A stretch of 64,000 nucleotides of DNA from Nitrospirota bacterium (GTDB lineage: Bacteria; Nitrospirota; Nitrospiria; Nitrospirales; Nitrospiraceae), in the NCBI GenBank assembly GCA_018971525.1, contig JAGXAR010000012.1, positions 1 through 64,000 on the forward strand. The letters are read 5' to 3'. How positions within the stretch are numbered: the first letter of the stretch is position 1; every line of letters begins with the position of its first letter. Below are positions 1 through 7,585 of this stretch, one piece after another. The notes beneath the pieces were generated by a model. That model had not been told where the DNA came from and made no database searches. It saw only the letters and a list, made by a program, of their open reading frames with translations. A program made the position numbers and the translations under genes.

Positions 1-182
1 ATTAATCGTTCTGCGGGTCCCTTGCCAATTATCATTTCCACCTGCCAAGCGGAGTCGGGCCGGGGCTCGTTGACCGATTGGAGATTTGTAAGAATTACGA
101 CGACATCGCCTGGCTTCCACCCTCGTGCGACGCAGAACGCGACCTCGTTGTTTACGATGTCAGCAACCTTGTAAACTTTCAT
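1..182 (-). CDS. Hypothetical protein, 3' end outside the window
   Basis: An open frame reads leftwards from an ATG at 182 and runs off the window edge after 60 codons, so the C-terminus is missing. The visible part begins MKVYKVADIVNNEVAFCV and continues with a short hydrophobic stretch (VVVILTNL). I do not recognise a family. The gene starts about 40 bases after the attC-type site at 219-298 and has the same orientation as the gene on the other side of it. This is the arrangement of consecutive integron gene cassettes, so it is probably the next cassette ORF. Function unknown. Confidence 0.5.
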   Translation of the reverse strand, partial: MKVYKVADIVNNEVAFCVARGWKPGDVVVILTNLQSVNEPRPDSAWQVEMIIGKGPAERL

Positions 183-218
183 AGTGACCTCGCGTCGTGC
201 ACGTGTCGCTGTCTTGCT

Positions 219-298
219 GCCTAACGTCGCCGTTCACCCGGCCGAGGGGCGGCGCGAAGCGCCGCTCCCGAGGATCGGGTCAACGGCTTGTTAGGTGC
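219..298 (-). other. attC-like integron recombination site
   Basis: This is an 80-base imperfect palindrome with the parts of an attC (59-base element). The outer boxes are GCCTAAC (219-225) and GTTAGGT (290-296), matching RYYYAAC and GTTRRRY. The inner boxes are CCGTTCACCCG (230-240) and CGGGTCAACGG (276-286), complementary except for one C-C mismatch. A GC-rich stem with a GAA tip lies near 247-267. The site begins one base after the stop of the gene at 299-1060, which is where a cassette attC should be. No integrase gene is visible in the window. Confidence 0.75.
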
Positions 299-1060
299 TT
301 AAGTTGCTGGACGATCATAGATTCCAGAACCGAATTTGAGGAACTGATGTGACCAACTTAGACCGTCGAGCTGCGCTTGGGCGAAGGGGTTTGAGTCGAC
401 TTGGCCGTGCGAAAGCAGGGCCTTCCGGATGATACTGAGAAAGACGGACAACGCCTTGAGCTTTGGCCCACCGGGGTCTTCGCCGAGACTCACACAATGC
501 CCCCACTCCGTGTCTGATGGGTGGCGTAGATAGAGCAGGCCTCGATTGAGAGCATAGATCGCAAACGGATAGCTGAGCAGTTGGTCTGGCAACTCGACGG
601 ACTTGTACCAAGATTCCAGTACAGCAGGTGTGAATGAAGAACTTTTGTAGGCGAAGAGCAAAGTCAAGGGATGATGGGGATTTGCCGTGGCCTTTTGAAA
701 CGAGTAAAGCCCCTGAAGAGACTTGCGGAATTCCCTTCCGTTTAGGTTTGTCTTGACCTCGATGACACAAACCAATGCTTCTTCGGCGACAACTGCGAAA
801 TTGCCCTCCCTAAAGAAGTATGCGCCGGGGTAGTACTCATCGACGATGAGGATGTCGCCCTGCTGCGATGCACCTCGATCAGGATGAAAAACAAAGCCGG
901 TGCGGAGAGTGAACCGATCCGGGAGCATGTGCCGCAGGATGGATCTGAGGACTTCCTCGTGGTACGTGCCAACCGAAGGACCATGGCTGACGAAGGAGGA
1001 AACTCGCCCAAGCTTAGCGGCAAGCTCATTAGCGAGCCCAAGGTAGAAGCGTTCATCCAT
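299..1060 (-). CDS. DUF6602-like protein with PDDEXK-type nuclease motif (integron cassette gene)
   Basis: A 253-residue soluble protein with no signal peptide or membrane segment. Around residues 68-103 it carries G-D-I-L-I-V followed by a Glu-rich stretch and V-C-V-I-E-V-K-T, the D...ExK arrangement of PDDEXK nucleases. The N-terminal half resembles DUF6602 proteins, which are often found in accessory or defence regions. I assign that family from motif resemblance only. The stop codon is one base from an attC-type site, and a GTTAAAC core-site match lies 14 bases upstream of the ATG, so the gene has the limits of an integron cassette of about 850 bases. A nuclease role in defence is inference. 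Confidence 0.6.
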   Translation of the reverse strand: MDERFYLGLANELAAKLGRVSSFVSHGPSVGTYHEEVLRSILRHMLPDRFTLRTGFVFHPDRGASQQGDILIVDEYYPGAYFFREGNFAVVAEEALVCVIEVKTNLNGREFRKSLQGLYSFQKATANPHHPLTLLFAYKSSSFTPAVLESWYKSVELPDQLLSYPFAIYALNRGLLYLRHPSDTEWGHCVSLGEDPGGPKLKALSVFLSIIRKALLSHGQVDSNPFAQAQLDGLSWSHQFLKFGSGIYDRPAT

Positions 1061-1073
1061 GTTGTCTGTGGGC

Positions 1074-1080
1074 GTTTAAC
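1074..1080 (-). other. Possible upstream cassette boundary (GTTAAAC core site)
   Basis: Read on the minus strand this heptamer fits the integron core-site consensus GTTRRRY. It lies just before the start codon of the 253-residue gene, where the preceding recombination junction would be. I could not find a matching partner box to the right, so it could be an attI remnant, the edge of a decayed site, or chance. Confidence 0.3.
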
Positions 1081-1211
1081 TATGTATTATCTGGTTCCGT
1101 ATAAAATCCCTATTGTCTTGCGATGCTGGATAAGACCCGTATGGTATCCTGCCAGGAGTGGGACCTAAGTCCAAGTGATTTCTTCGCGGTTCGCCTCTGG
1201 ATCGTATTCAC

Positions 1212-1245
1212 GCGGGGTCTTATACCGTTCCGTATAAGACCCCGC
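1212..1245. repeat. Perfect 14-bp inverted repeat in a 370-base gene-free stretch
   Basis: The arms GCGGGGTCTTATAC and GTATAAGACCCCGC are perfectly complementary and are separated by the six bases CGTTCC. There is no T tract, so an ordinary intrinsic terminator is unlikely. A related TAAGACCCG string occurs near 1131. The whole stretch 1061-1434 between the cassette gene and the toxin-antitoxin pair has no convincing gene. It holds this palindrome and the one at 1256-1281. Confidence 0.7.
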
Positions 1246-1255
1246 ACCTTTCAGG

Positions 1256-1281
1256 GGAGTCCAGGCCGTTGGCTGGACTCC
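1256..1281. repeat. Second inverted repeat (9-bp arms)
   Basis: GGAGTCCAG and CTGGACTCC are perfectly complementary around an eight-base centre (GCCGTTGG), ten bases from the larger palindrome. The pair of dyads may be a recombination or protein-binding region, or transcript-end structures. The sequence does not decide between these. Confidence 0.6.
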
Positions 1282-1434
1282 GTACACCCCGCTGGCCGCG
1301 ATTGAGCACAAGGAAACCGCCGTAGGAGTCGTTGCTTGACTTGGCACCTGAGATTTCCTGCTGCATTGAAGCATGTTGATGCCGGATGCAAGTTCGGGGA
1401 AATCAGAATTTCGCTCTCAGTGGATCAGAGGCAG

Positions 1435-1794
1435 CTAAGCCACGCGGCGTTTTGTCGTGCGGCTGCTTGAGCGAGAGGTTGGGCCGCGGAACCGAGCACG
1501 GGGTACTTCGGCGTGCAATTTCAACCCCAGCGCGCCGATGACCTTAAGGATGGTGTCGAAGTCGGGGCTCCGCTCACCTGAAAGCGCCTTATACAAGCTT
1601 TCGCGAGACAAACCGGCATCCTTCGCAACCTGGGCCATGCCCTTGGCACGGGCAATATCGCCCAGTGCTTTGGCGATAAATGCGGCATCGCCATCGGCCT
1701 CCTCCAGGCACGCCTCCAAATACGCCGCCATTTCCTCCGGAGTGCGAAGGTGCTCGGCAACATCGTAACGAGTGGTCGTAGTTTTGCTCATCAT
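1435..1794 (-). CDS. HigA-like antitoxin, putative addiction-module antidote
   Basis: A 119-residue XRE-type DNA-binding protein that should neutralise the toxin encoded immediately upstream and repress the operon. The helix-turn-helix lies around residues 52-90 (MAQVAKDAGLSRESLYKAL, then ERSPDFDTILKVIGALGLKL), typical of the chromosomal family of small antidote proteins paired with RelE/HigB-like killers. The C-terminus is a basic tail (about 20 residues, rich in R, S and T). The toxin stop and this start are six bases apart, so the two genes are cotranscribed, toxin first, as in HigBA systems. Confidence 0.85.
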   Translation of the reverse strand: MMSKTTTTRYDVAEHLRTPEEMAAYLEACLEEADGDAAFIAKALGDIARAKGMAQVAKDAGLSRESLYKALSGERSPDFDTILKVIGALGLKLHAEVPRARFRGPTSRSSSRTTKRRVA

Positions 1795-1800
1795 GCGCTC

Positions 1801-2091
1801 CTACAGATTGCGTGCGAGGCGCAAGGCAGTTTTGATGTCGGTGGCCTGCGTGCCTTTGTCACCGCCGGCTAACAAAACCACCACCTCCCGCCCACGTTGT
1901 GTGTAATACACTCGGTAGCCAGGGCCGTAATCGATTCGCATTTCAGAAACGCCCTCTCCCACAGGCCTCACATCCCCCGGGTTTCCCGCTGCCAGGCGTT
2001 CGACCCTTACCAGAACGCGCGCCCGTGCCTGAATGTCGCGCAGTCCGTCAAGCCACCGGGCATACGTCTCAGTCTTGCGAATCGCAAGCAT
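1801..2091 (-). CDS. RelE/HigB-like toxin of a toxin-antitoxin pair
   Basis: A 96-residue basic protein of the ParE/RelE fold, in the subfamily annotated as addiction-module killer proteins. The N-terminal part (ARWLDGLRDIQARARVLVR) and the central stretch MRIDYGPGYRVYYTQRG, followed by VVVLLAGGDKGTQ, are the hallmark segments. Relatives are mRNA interferases or gyrase poisons; which applies here cannot be read from the sequence. The gene precedes its antitoxin by six bases. A perfect palindrome and a good promoter lie directly before the ATG at 2091, indicating autoregulation. Confidence 0.85.
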   Translation of the reverse strand: MLAIRKTETYARWLDGLRDIQARARVLVRVERLAAGNPGDVRPVGEGVSEMRIDYGPGYRVYYTQRGREVVVLLAGGDKGTQATDIKTALRLARNL

Positions 2092-2096
2092 GAACC

Positions 2097-2124
2097 ACTG
2101 TAGCCACGTGGCTACATCTTGTCA
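2097..2124 (-). promoter_or_regulatory. Promoter with embedded operator for the toxin-antitoxin operon
   Basis: On the minus strand, TTGACA (2124-2119) is followed after 16 bases by TACAGT (2102-2097), a near-consensus -35/-10 pair. A perfect 18-base palindrome, TGTAGCCACGTGGCTACA (2116-2099), fills the spacer and overlaps the -10, which suits an antitoxin-bound operator. The -10 ends only five bases before the ATG, so the transcript would be leaderless or nearly so if this promoter is used. Confidence 0.6.
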
Positions 2125-2257
2125 ATGGTCACGCAAGGCCTGGCTTGGGGACCACCTGCACATGTCGAACGACCACCGTTTTATCGTGGAGGTTCCGTGA
2201 GCAGGGGGGACCAAGCCTGGCCGGTCTTACCTTCCCCTCCCCAAGCCGCTGAATGAC

Positions 2258-2376
2258 AAAAACAGGAAGGGCGACTGTCGAACTCTCGATTGCGCGCGTC
2301 CAACGAGGGCCTTCTGAGGCCGCGCGTTGCGCGAGCAGGAGAGTGTGGCAGACGCCCTTCCTGACCTTCCCGATTT
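2258..2376. terminator. Long hairpin with conserved 47-nt tip; likely bidirectional terminator
   Basis: The arms AGGAAGGGCG (2264-2273) and CGCCCTTCCT (2353-2362) pair perfectly, and pairing continues inward through GACTG...CTCTC with GAGAG...CAGAC. An A run (2258-2262) on the left and a T run (2372-2377) on the right give terminator-like U tracts in both directions, so it would end the glutaredoxin transcript. The tip (2291-2337) is a 47-base sequence identical to one at 15798-15844. That tip folds through CAACG/CGTTG and a GGCCT-TCTG-AGGCC stem. Confidence 0.65.
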
Positions 2377-2387
2377 TTTCGTCTATT

Positions 2388-2711
2388 CTATTTCCCGAAT
2401 GCTTTTTTCAGCAGCGGCTCGATCTCACCCTTAGCTGCCATCGGATCGAGAATGTCGGTATCGCCGTAAAATTGCCCGTCGATGAAGACCTTGGGGAGGG
2501 TCGGCCAATTGGTCATTTTTGCGAGCGCCTCCCGCTTGGTGGGTTGAGACAGGACGTCGATGAGTTCATACGGGTACCCGTACTTGTCGAAAAACTGCAT
2601 CGTTTCTTTCGTAAACCCGCACATCGGCTGTTGTTTGGTGCCCTTGCCGTAGATCAAGATCTTGTGCGTTGCGACTTCCTTGTTAATTTCGTCTTGAATG
2701 GGATCTGCCAT
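2388..2711 (-). CDS. grxD: Monothiol glutaredoxin (Grx4/GrxD family)
   Basis: A 107-residue single-domain glutaredoxin. This family binds a [2Fe-2S] cluster with glutathione and works with BolA in iron-sulfur cluster trafficking in the cytoplasm. Visible family signatures are IYGKGTKQQPMCGF (the Lys and Cys of the cluster site), NWPTLPKVFIDGQF and the GD dipeptide after it. The active site reads CGFT instead of the near-universal CGFS. A strong AGGAGG site lies eight bases before the ATG. The bolA-like gene ends 11 bases upstream in the same direction, so the two form an operon. Confidence 0.92.
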   Translation of the reverse strand: MADPIQDEINKEVATHKILIYGKGTKQQPMCGFTKETMQFFDKYGYPYELIDVLSQPTKREALAKMTNWPTLPKVFIDGQFYGDTDILDPMAAKGEIEPLLKKAFGK

Positions 2712-2722
2712 GGGTCGGCCTC

Positions 2723-2962
2723 CTAGGCTTCATCCGTTGTTTTAGCTGTAACTTCGAGGGCGTGAATCCGCCCGTCTTTCATCGGGGCATCCAACGCCTG
2801 ATAGACCAGTCGATGCCGATCCAGCAGATTCTTCCCTGCGAAGGCTGCTGAGATCACCACCACTTTGAGGTGATCCATCGTGCCGGTCCGGTCCGAGACC
2901 GTGACCGCGACGTCCGGCATCATCCGGCGTAGGTATTCCGTCAGAACATCCGGCGTAATCAT
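2723..2962 (-). CDS. BolA family protein, Fe-S trafficking partner of glutaredoxin
   Basis: A 79-residue protein covering the whole BolA fold. The core DHLKVVVISAAFAGKNLLDRHRLVYQAL contains the invariant helix-turn segment and the conserved His (RHRLVY) that ligates an Fe-S cluster in Grx-BolA heterodimers. The C-terminal IHALEVTAKT strand is also typical. It is the first gene of a two-gene operon with the glutaredoxin, preceded by GGAGAGG. The role in delivering or sensing Fe-S clusters is inferred from the family. Confidence 0.9.
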   Translation of the reverse strand: MITPDVLTEYLRRMMPDVAVTVSDRTGTMDHLKVVVISAAFAGKNLLDRHRLVYQALDAPMKDGRIHALEVTAKTTDEA

Positions 2963-3484
2963 ATCCTCTCCAATCTCATGGCTTTAAGAATACCCTAGCG
3001 CCAGGCTGAAAGGCAATTCGGTGTCGCCAGAACTCGCAGGAGGCCGAAAAAGTTCGCCAGCGTCCATGGTCCGTGACTTCGTGAGGCGCGAGTTATCCGA
3101 GAATGGCACGACGTGGACAGATTGGATTCCCATCTCGTTTGGCCCGTCTCGCTCGCCCCGCCTGTCCCGCGCGGCTATCCTGACCGACAGAGAGCAACCT
3201 TCTCCCGCCCGTCGCGCTCGCCTTTCTACGCCGCCTTGTGGTGAGCATCAGCGAGTTCACATCTCAAGTCCTATTCGCGTTTTACCGGTGGTGGATTTCA
3301 GCACATGATGGTGGATATCAACCGAGACGACGTGCGCTGCTTGTCCATAAGACTCGTATTTGCAGGGAAATCCAAACCGTTTCTGTATGGCCATGCTGGC
3401 ACGCGCATTGCGGGCCAGGTGAGACGAGACCAAGTGAGCAGACCATGATGCAACCACATCTCACTATCAACCAAGGAGGGCGCC
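2963..3484. other. Gene-free stretch between the divergent bolA and signalling operons
   Basis: No convincing gene in about 520 bases. Divergent promoters for the BolA-Grx operon and the signalling operon should lie here, but I cannot pick them with confidence. A decayed piece of the right half of the bipartite repeat family is visible at 3034-3061 (GCAGGAGGCCGAAAAAGTTC and following bases). A clear AAGGAGG site at 3473-3479 belongs to the receiver gene that follows. Confidence 0.5.
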
Positions 3485-3919
3485 ATGAGTGAGTTCAAGT
3501 CTGGGTTCTTCATCGGAGGAGAGGCCTGCAACGGACGGGTGCTCGTGGTGGACGACGAGCCGGACATTCGCAAAGTCGTGAAGATGACCCTGCAGAAGGC
3601 CGGCTATGAAGTCCTTGAGGCGGAAAATGGTGAGAAGGCGATCGAAGTCATCAATTCGGGAGAAAATCGGCTCCTCCTCGACGTCGTCATCTGTGACATC
3701 CGTATGCCAAAAATCAATGGAGCCGAAGCCATCGCCTACTTCCGGAGCAACTACCCCCATGTCCCGCTCATCGTGCTGACCGGCTTCCCGGATACCGATA
3801 TGGCGACCTCTTTTCTCCGGCAAGGCGTGGTAGATTATCTCGTCAAGCCGGTCGAAGGAGAGAAACTGAGATCAGCCGTCGCGCGAGCCATGGAACAGCG
3901 GGAACTTGCGCGGCTGTAA
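3485..3919 (+). CDS. Stand-alone response-regulator receiver protein
   Basis: A 144-residue receiver (REC) domain with no output domain. After a short N-terminal extension come the acidic pair in VLVVDDEPDIRKV (about residues 20-32), the phospho-acceptor Asp in VVICDIRMPKINGAEA (about residue 75), the Thr in LIVLTGF and the Lys in DYLVKPVEG. It is the first gene of a same-strand cluster with two histidine kinases and a heme protein, so it is the probable shared phosphate target or relay. Having no DNA-binding domain, it must act through protein contacts or pass phosphate on. A strong AAGGAGG site precedes the ATG. Confidence 0.9.
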   Translation: MSEFKSGFFIGGEACNGRVLVVDDEPDIRKVVKMTLQKAGYEVLEAENGEKAIEVINSGENRLLLDVVICDIRMPKINGAEAIAYFRSNYPHVPLIVLTGFPDTDMATSFLRQGVVDYLVKPVEGEKLRSAVARAMEQRELARL

Positions 3920-4016
3920 CAATGAGCCTCCATCCCCTCTGTGCCGGGGAGAGACATTCTCCTCCTTGCTCTCCCCGGCAGTAGGGCCACAACCCTGCCA
4001 CACGGAGACCGCCTGA

Positions 4017-5069
4017 ATGGAAAGCTCCGACTATACCAAGGTCGCCATTCTAGGAGCGGGTCGCGGCGGCCGCGCGCTGTTAGATCTGCTACACCAAATT
4101 CCGTCGATTGAGATCGTCGGCATTGCAGACCGTGATCCTGACGCACCAGGGCTAGCGCGCGCGCGTGAGCTTCAGGTTCCCGTGACCACCAATGTGCCAG
4201 GCCTGATCAGCAACCATGGCCTGAGCCTGATTATGGATGTCACGGGCGATCCGGAGATGGAGACGTACTTGTATACCCACAAACCTCCTACCGCAGACAT
4301 CCTCAGTGGATCAGCCTCGCGGTTACTGTGGAAACTGATTCAGCATGAATCAAAGCTCGAAGCTGAGCTGCTTCAGGCCGAAAAGCTTGCAGGAATCGGC
4401 TCGTTTGCTGCGGGAATCGCTCATGATATCAATAACCCTCTGCAACTCATTTTGGGCCTGGCGGAAAACCTCACAGAGGAACGCGACCTAGTCGCTGTCC
4501 ACGAACAAGCCCGGGACATTATTCAAGCCGTCAAACGAACGAGCGCCATCTGCCGGGACCTCACCGGTTACTCACGGCGCGCATCCCCCCACGAGGATGT
4601 TCCGGTGGCTGTAAACGGAAAGCTAGACGAGGCGCTGAAAATCGCACGCTATGCGTCCAATTTTCACGATATTGAGATGATCAAACATTACCAGCCCGGC
4701 GTCTCCGTAAAAGGCAATCCGGATGAGTTACTGCACGTCCTCGTCAACCTCATCACCAATGCGGTCCATGCCATGGAGCACGTTGGGGGCACATTGACGC
4801 TCGAAACCAAACTCTGTGAGGGACAGGTCGACGTCCGCATCTCCGATACGGGATGCGGCATCTCCCCGGATAAAATCCCTGAGATTTTCGAGCCATTTTT
4901 CACGACGAAAGCGCCCGGCAAAGGCACGGGCCTGGGACTCTATAACGTCAAAACCATTGTCAATAAAATGCACGGCGTGATTGCTGTCGACAGTCAGATC
5001 GATAAGGGAACCACCTTTACGTTGACCTTCCCCAACGCTGAGCCGGACAGACAAGGACCTCTGCCATGA
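4017..5069 (+). CDS. Histidine kinase with N-terminal NAD(P)-binding Rossmann domain
   Basis: A 350-residue soluble kinase without membrane segments. Residues 7 to about 110 form a Rossmann-type dinucleotide-binding domain: [11 protein letters not shown] with glycines 13, 15 and 18, then [16 protein letters not shown] where the acidic strand end would hold the ribose. HisKA follows, with the phospho-accepting His136 in [11 protein letters not shown]. The HATPase domain has an N box around Asn248, DTGCGI and GKGTGLGL. The N-terminal domain suggests a kinase controlled by NAD(H), NADP(H) or a related ligand, which is inference. The stop overlaps the next kinase gene (ATGA), implying translational coupling. 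Confidence 0.88.
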   Translation: MESSDYTKVAILGAGRGGRALLDLLHQIPSIEIVGIADRDPDAPGLARARELQVPVTTNVPGLISNHGLSLIMDVTGDPEMETYLYTHKPPTADILSGSASRLLWKLIQHESKLEAELLQAEKLAGIGSFAAGIAHDINNPLQLILGLAENLTEERDLVAVHEQARDIIQAVKRTSAICRDLTGYSRRASPHEDVPVAVNGKLDEALKIARYASNFHDIEMIKHYQPGVSVKGNPDELLHVLVNLITNAVHAMEHVGGTLTLETKLCEGQVDVRISDTGCGISPDKIPEIFEPFFTTKAPGKGTGLGLYNVKTIVNKMHGVIAVDSQIDKGTTFTLTFPNAEPDRQGPLP

Positions 5070-7585
5070 GTCCCGCACATCCCCCCTCTCGCGCTGAAAC
5101 GAGGTGGGGTCTCCAACTTAAACTGATTCTGTCCATGTTACTTGTGGGGGTGGTTCCCCTCATGGTGGGTCTCAGTCTCGCCTTCTGGCAAGGCTCTCGC
5201 GAGATCCAGGTCGTCAACGGCGAAAGCTTCAAGGCCCTCGCCGAGGAGACTGCACGAAAAGTCGATCTCTTGATGTCTGATGAAGTCGCCCGAACTTCTC
5301 GGATTGCGGCAGACCCCTCGATTATCCTCCAGCTTGAACAACGGCGCGATGCCCTATTGGACATGACGGAAGACGATCGTCGCCGCGCGATGGACAGGCT
5401 CAAGGGAGCCTGGGAGGCCAAAGACCCCGCGGCAGTCCAGGCCGTCACAGGAAGCAAAATGGCCGGCATTATTCAGGAATACTTATCGGGAGCCAACAGC
5501 GAAGCCGACCAACTGATACCGCAAGTAGTCCGGGCTGCCACCAAGCTGTTGTATGTCACCGACATTGAGGGCAATCTGGTTGCCTCATTGACAACGATCC
5601 CCCCCTTTACCAATGAAGAGACGGCCTGGTGGAAAGGCGCCTTCCATCACGGGGTCGGCCAGATCTTCATCGAAGATGTGCACTTCGACGAACGTGTCCG
5701 GACCTATGTCATCAGCATCTCGCTTCCCATTATGGATCGCATCCGATATGGAGCAGTCGGCGTGATCCATCGCGTGATTGACGCCAAGGAGTTGATCTCG
5801 CCCTCGATCTCTCCCATTCGCTTCGGCAAGACCGGACACGTGATGCTGATCGACAATCGCGGCATCGTCATAAGCTGTCCCATTCTGCCGACCGGCGTCC
5901 GGCTCTCCGACGCGCAGCTTATTCCCCTCGTCACACCTCTTCAGCCCGGCTGGGTCAGTGCGCCAAGCGATGGTCACGGGGGGCAATCGACCTCGATTAT
6001 CGGATTCGCCCCGGTGCCGGAAACCAGCCGTGCCACCAATGGTGATCCGAACTTCGGATCCTGGCACACCTTCGTGTGGCAAGCGTCTGACGAACTCTTT
6101 GCCCCCATTCGTCACTTCCTCACCTGGATGGCCGTATTCAGTCTCGTCGCCGTCGGATTGATGACGTCTCTCGGCTACCTTGCGGCCAAGCGGATCGTCA
6201 CACCGGTGCGCCGATTGCAAAAGGCCGCACAATTGATCGGACGCGGTGAACTCCGCCAGCCCATCGACATTCAGACCGGCGATGAGCTCCAGGATCTGGC
6301 CGACGAATTCAATCGGATGAATCGCCAATTGGAAGCCGCCTTTGCAGGCCTGACCGATCAAGTGGCCATCAAGACGCAACAAGTGGAGTCCCTGCTCCAC
6401 TCGACGGACCAGATCCTGGATGCAGTTCCAACCCCGATCATCATGGTCAATCAGGACGAGCAGGTGCAGTACATCAACCGGGTCGGTCGCGACTCCTTTC
6501 AAGCAATACTTGATTCGACCAAATCAATCCCGTTGTTCGATATTCTCCCCGTCGATACCACTGTGCGAGAGCACCTGCGAAAAGAATTCGGACGTGTACG
6601 GAGCAAAGAAATTGTCGCGACAGCCTCCGGAGCAGAAAATGCGGCTCTCGTCAACACCGCCCGTGACCCGTTGGCCCCCTTGATGGAAACAACGGAACCA
6701 AGCAACCGACAGGAGATTCAGATTGGTCCCCGGCGATATCACTATCAGTGGTTCCACCTGGCCGGCGGGAACCAGGGAAAGGATCGGATCGGCCTGGTCT
6801 TCAGGGACACAACTGACGACAGCCGGCTCCAAGACCAGCTCATCCAGGCTGAGAAATCAGGCAGCCTCGGGACCCTCACCGCCGGAATCGGACACGAATT
6901 GAACAATCCGCTCTTCGGAATTCTCGGATTGGGGGAAGCCATCGGAGAAGAAGCCGACCTCGATCGCGTCAGATCCTATGCCCACGATATCGTCCAGCAT
7001 GGTCGTCGAATGGCCGCTATTATTCGGGACTTCACCGGCGTGACGACTCGCGAGACATCGGACCAACGGCAACCGGTTCACCTCGAGCGGGAACTCGATC
7101 AGGCCATCGCGACACTCACGGGGAGCATGGACGCCTCAGGACTCACTATCGAGAGAACGTACGCAGGAGATACCTGTGTGCTAGCCCTCCCCGACCAACT
7201 CAGACAGGCATTCACGAACTTATTGATGAACGCCATTCAGGCGATGAAGGGCCGGGGCACCTTGCGTCTCTCGACATCCCTGACCGAGACATCCGTCGTG
7301 ACCACGATCGCGGACTCAGGCCCCGGCATTCCCAAACAGCATCTGTCCAGACTTTTCGATCCGTTCTTTACCACCAAGGGGCAAGGCGAGGGATCCGGGC
7401 TCGGCCTGACCGTCGCGCGCCGCATCATCAAGAAATTTGGAGGGGACATCAGGATTGAGAGCCGGGAGGGGAGCGGCACCTCGTGCATCGTGACCCTCCC
7501 GGTGATCCCTCTTCTGCCACCCCCACAGGAGGCTTCATGCACCGAGTCAACGTCACGCTCTACGCCGCAGCCCTCACCTTCCTAA
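5066..7585 (+). CDS. Transmembrane sensor histidine kinase (dCache-HAMP-PAS-HisKA-HATPase)
   Basis: An 839-residue membrane kinase. TM1 is at about 18-41 and TM2 at about 351-374. They enclose a 310-residue periplasmic region with double-Cache features (LLYVTDIEGNLVAS near 161 and MLIDNRGIVIS near 260). HAMP (residues 375-428) is followed by a coiled linker, a PAS-like region (450-585) and HisKA with His610 in AGIGHELNNPL. The HATPase domain has an N box near Asn722 and a GQGEGSGLGL-type G box. Its start overlaps the stop of the Rossmann kinase, and its 3' end overlaps the heme-protein gene by 49 bases. It probably senses a small periplasmic ligand or the redox state reported by the heme protein. 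Confidence 0.9.
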   Translation: MSPAHPPSRAETRWGLQLKLILSMLLVGVVPLMVGLSLAFWQGSREIQVVNGESFKALAEETARKVDLLMSDEVARTSRIAADPSIILQLEQRRDALLDMTEDDRRRAMDRLKGAWEAKDPAAVQAVTGSKMAGIIQEYLSGANSEADQLIPQVVRAATKLLYVTDIEGNLVASLTTIPPFTNEETAWWKGAFHHGVGQIFIEDVHFDERVRTYVISISLPIMDRIRYGAVGVIHRVIDAKELISPSISPIRFGKTGHVMLIDNRGIVISCPILPTGVRLSDAQLIPLVTPLQPGWVSAPSDGHGGQSTSIIGFAPVPETSRATNGDPNFGSWHTFVWQASDELFAPIRHFLTWMAVFSLVAVGLMTSLGYLAAKRIVTPVRRLQKAAQLIGRGELRQPIDIQTGDELQDLADEFNRMNRQLEAAFAGLTDQVAIKTQQVESLLHSTDQILDAVPTPIIMVNQDEQVQYINRVGRDSFQAILDSTKSIPLFDILPVDTTVREHLRKEFGRVRSKEIVATASGAENAALVNTARDPLAPLMETTEPSNRQEIQIGPRRYHYQWFHLAGGNQGKDRIGLVFRDTTDDSRLQDQLIQAEKSGSLGTLTAGIGHELNNPLFGILGLGEAIGEEADLDRVRSYAHDIVQHGRRMAAIIRDFTGVTTRETSDQRQPVHLERELDQAIATLTGSMDASGLTIERTYAGDTCVLALPDQLRQAFTNLLMNAIQAMKGRGTLRLSTSLTETSVVTTIADSGPGIPKQHLSRLFDPFFTTKGQGEGSGLGLTVARRIIKKFGGDIRIESREGSGTSCIVTLPVIPLLPPPQEASCTESTSRSTPQPSPS

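Noticed and set aside
4155-4170. CGCGCGCGCGTGAGC, similar to the GC-rich motif
   Set aside because: It lies inside the Rossmann-kinase reading frame and lacks the GGACGAGG part. The same holds for the CG run at 20643-20650 in the hybrid kinase.
5585-6502. Long minus-strand open frame (305 codons) inside the dCache kinase
   Set aside because: It is the antisense shadow of the kinase gene; composition (many H, G, R, D) is typical of antisense frames in high-GC DNA.
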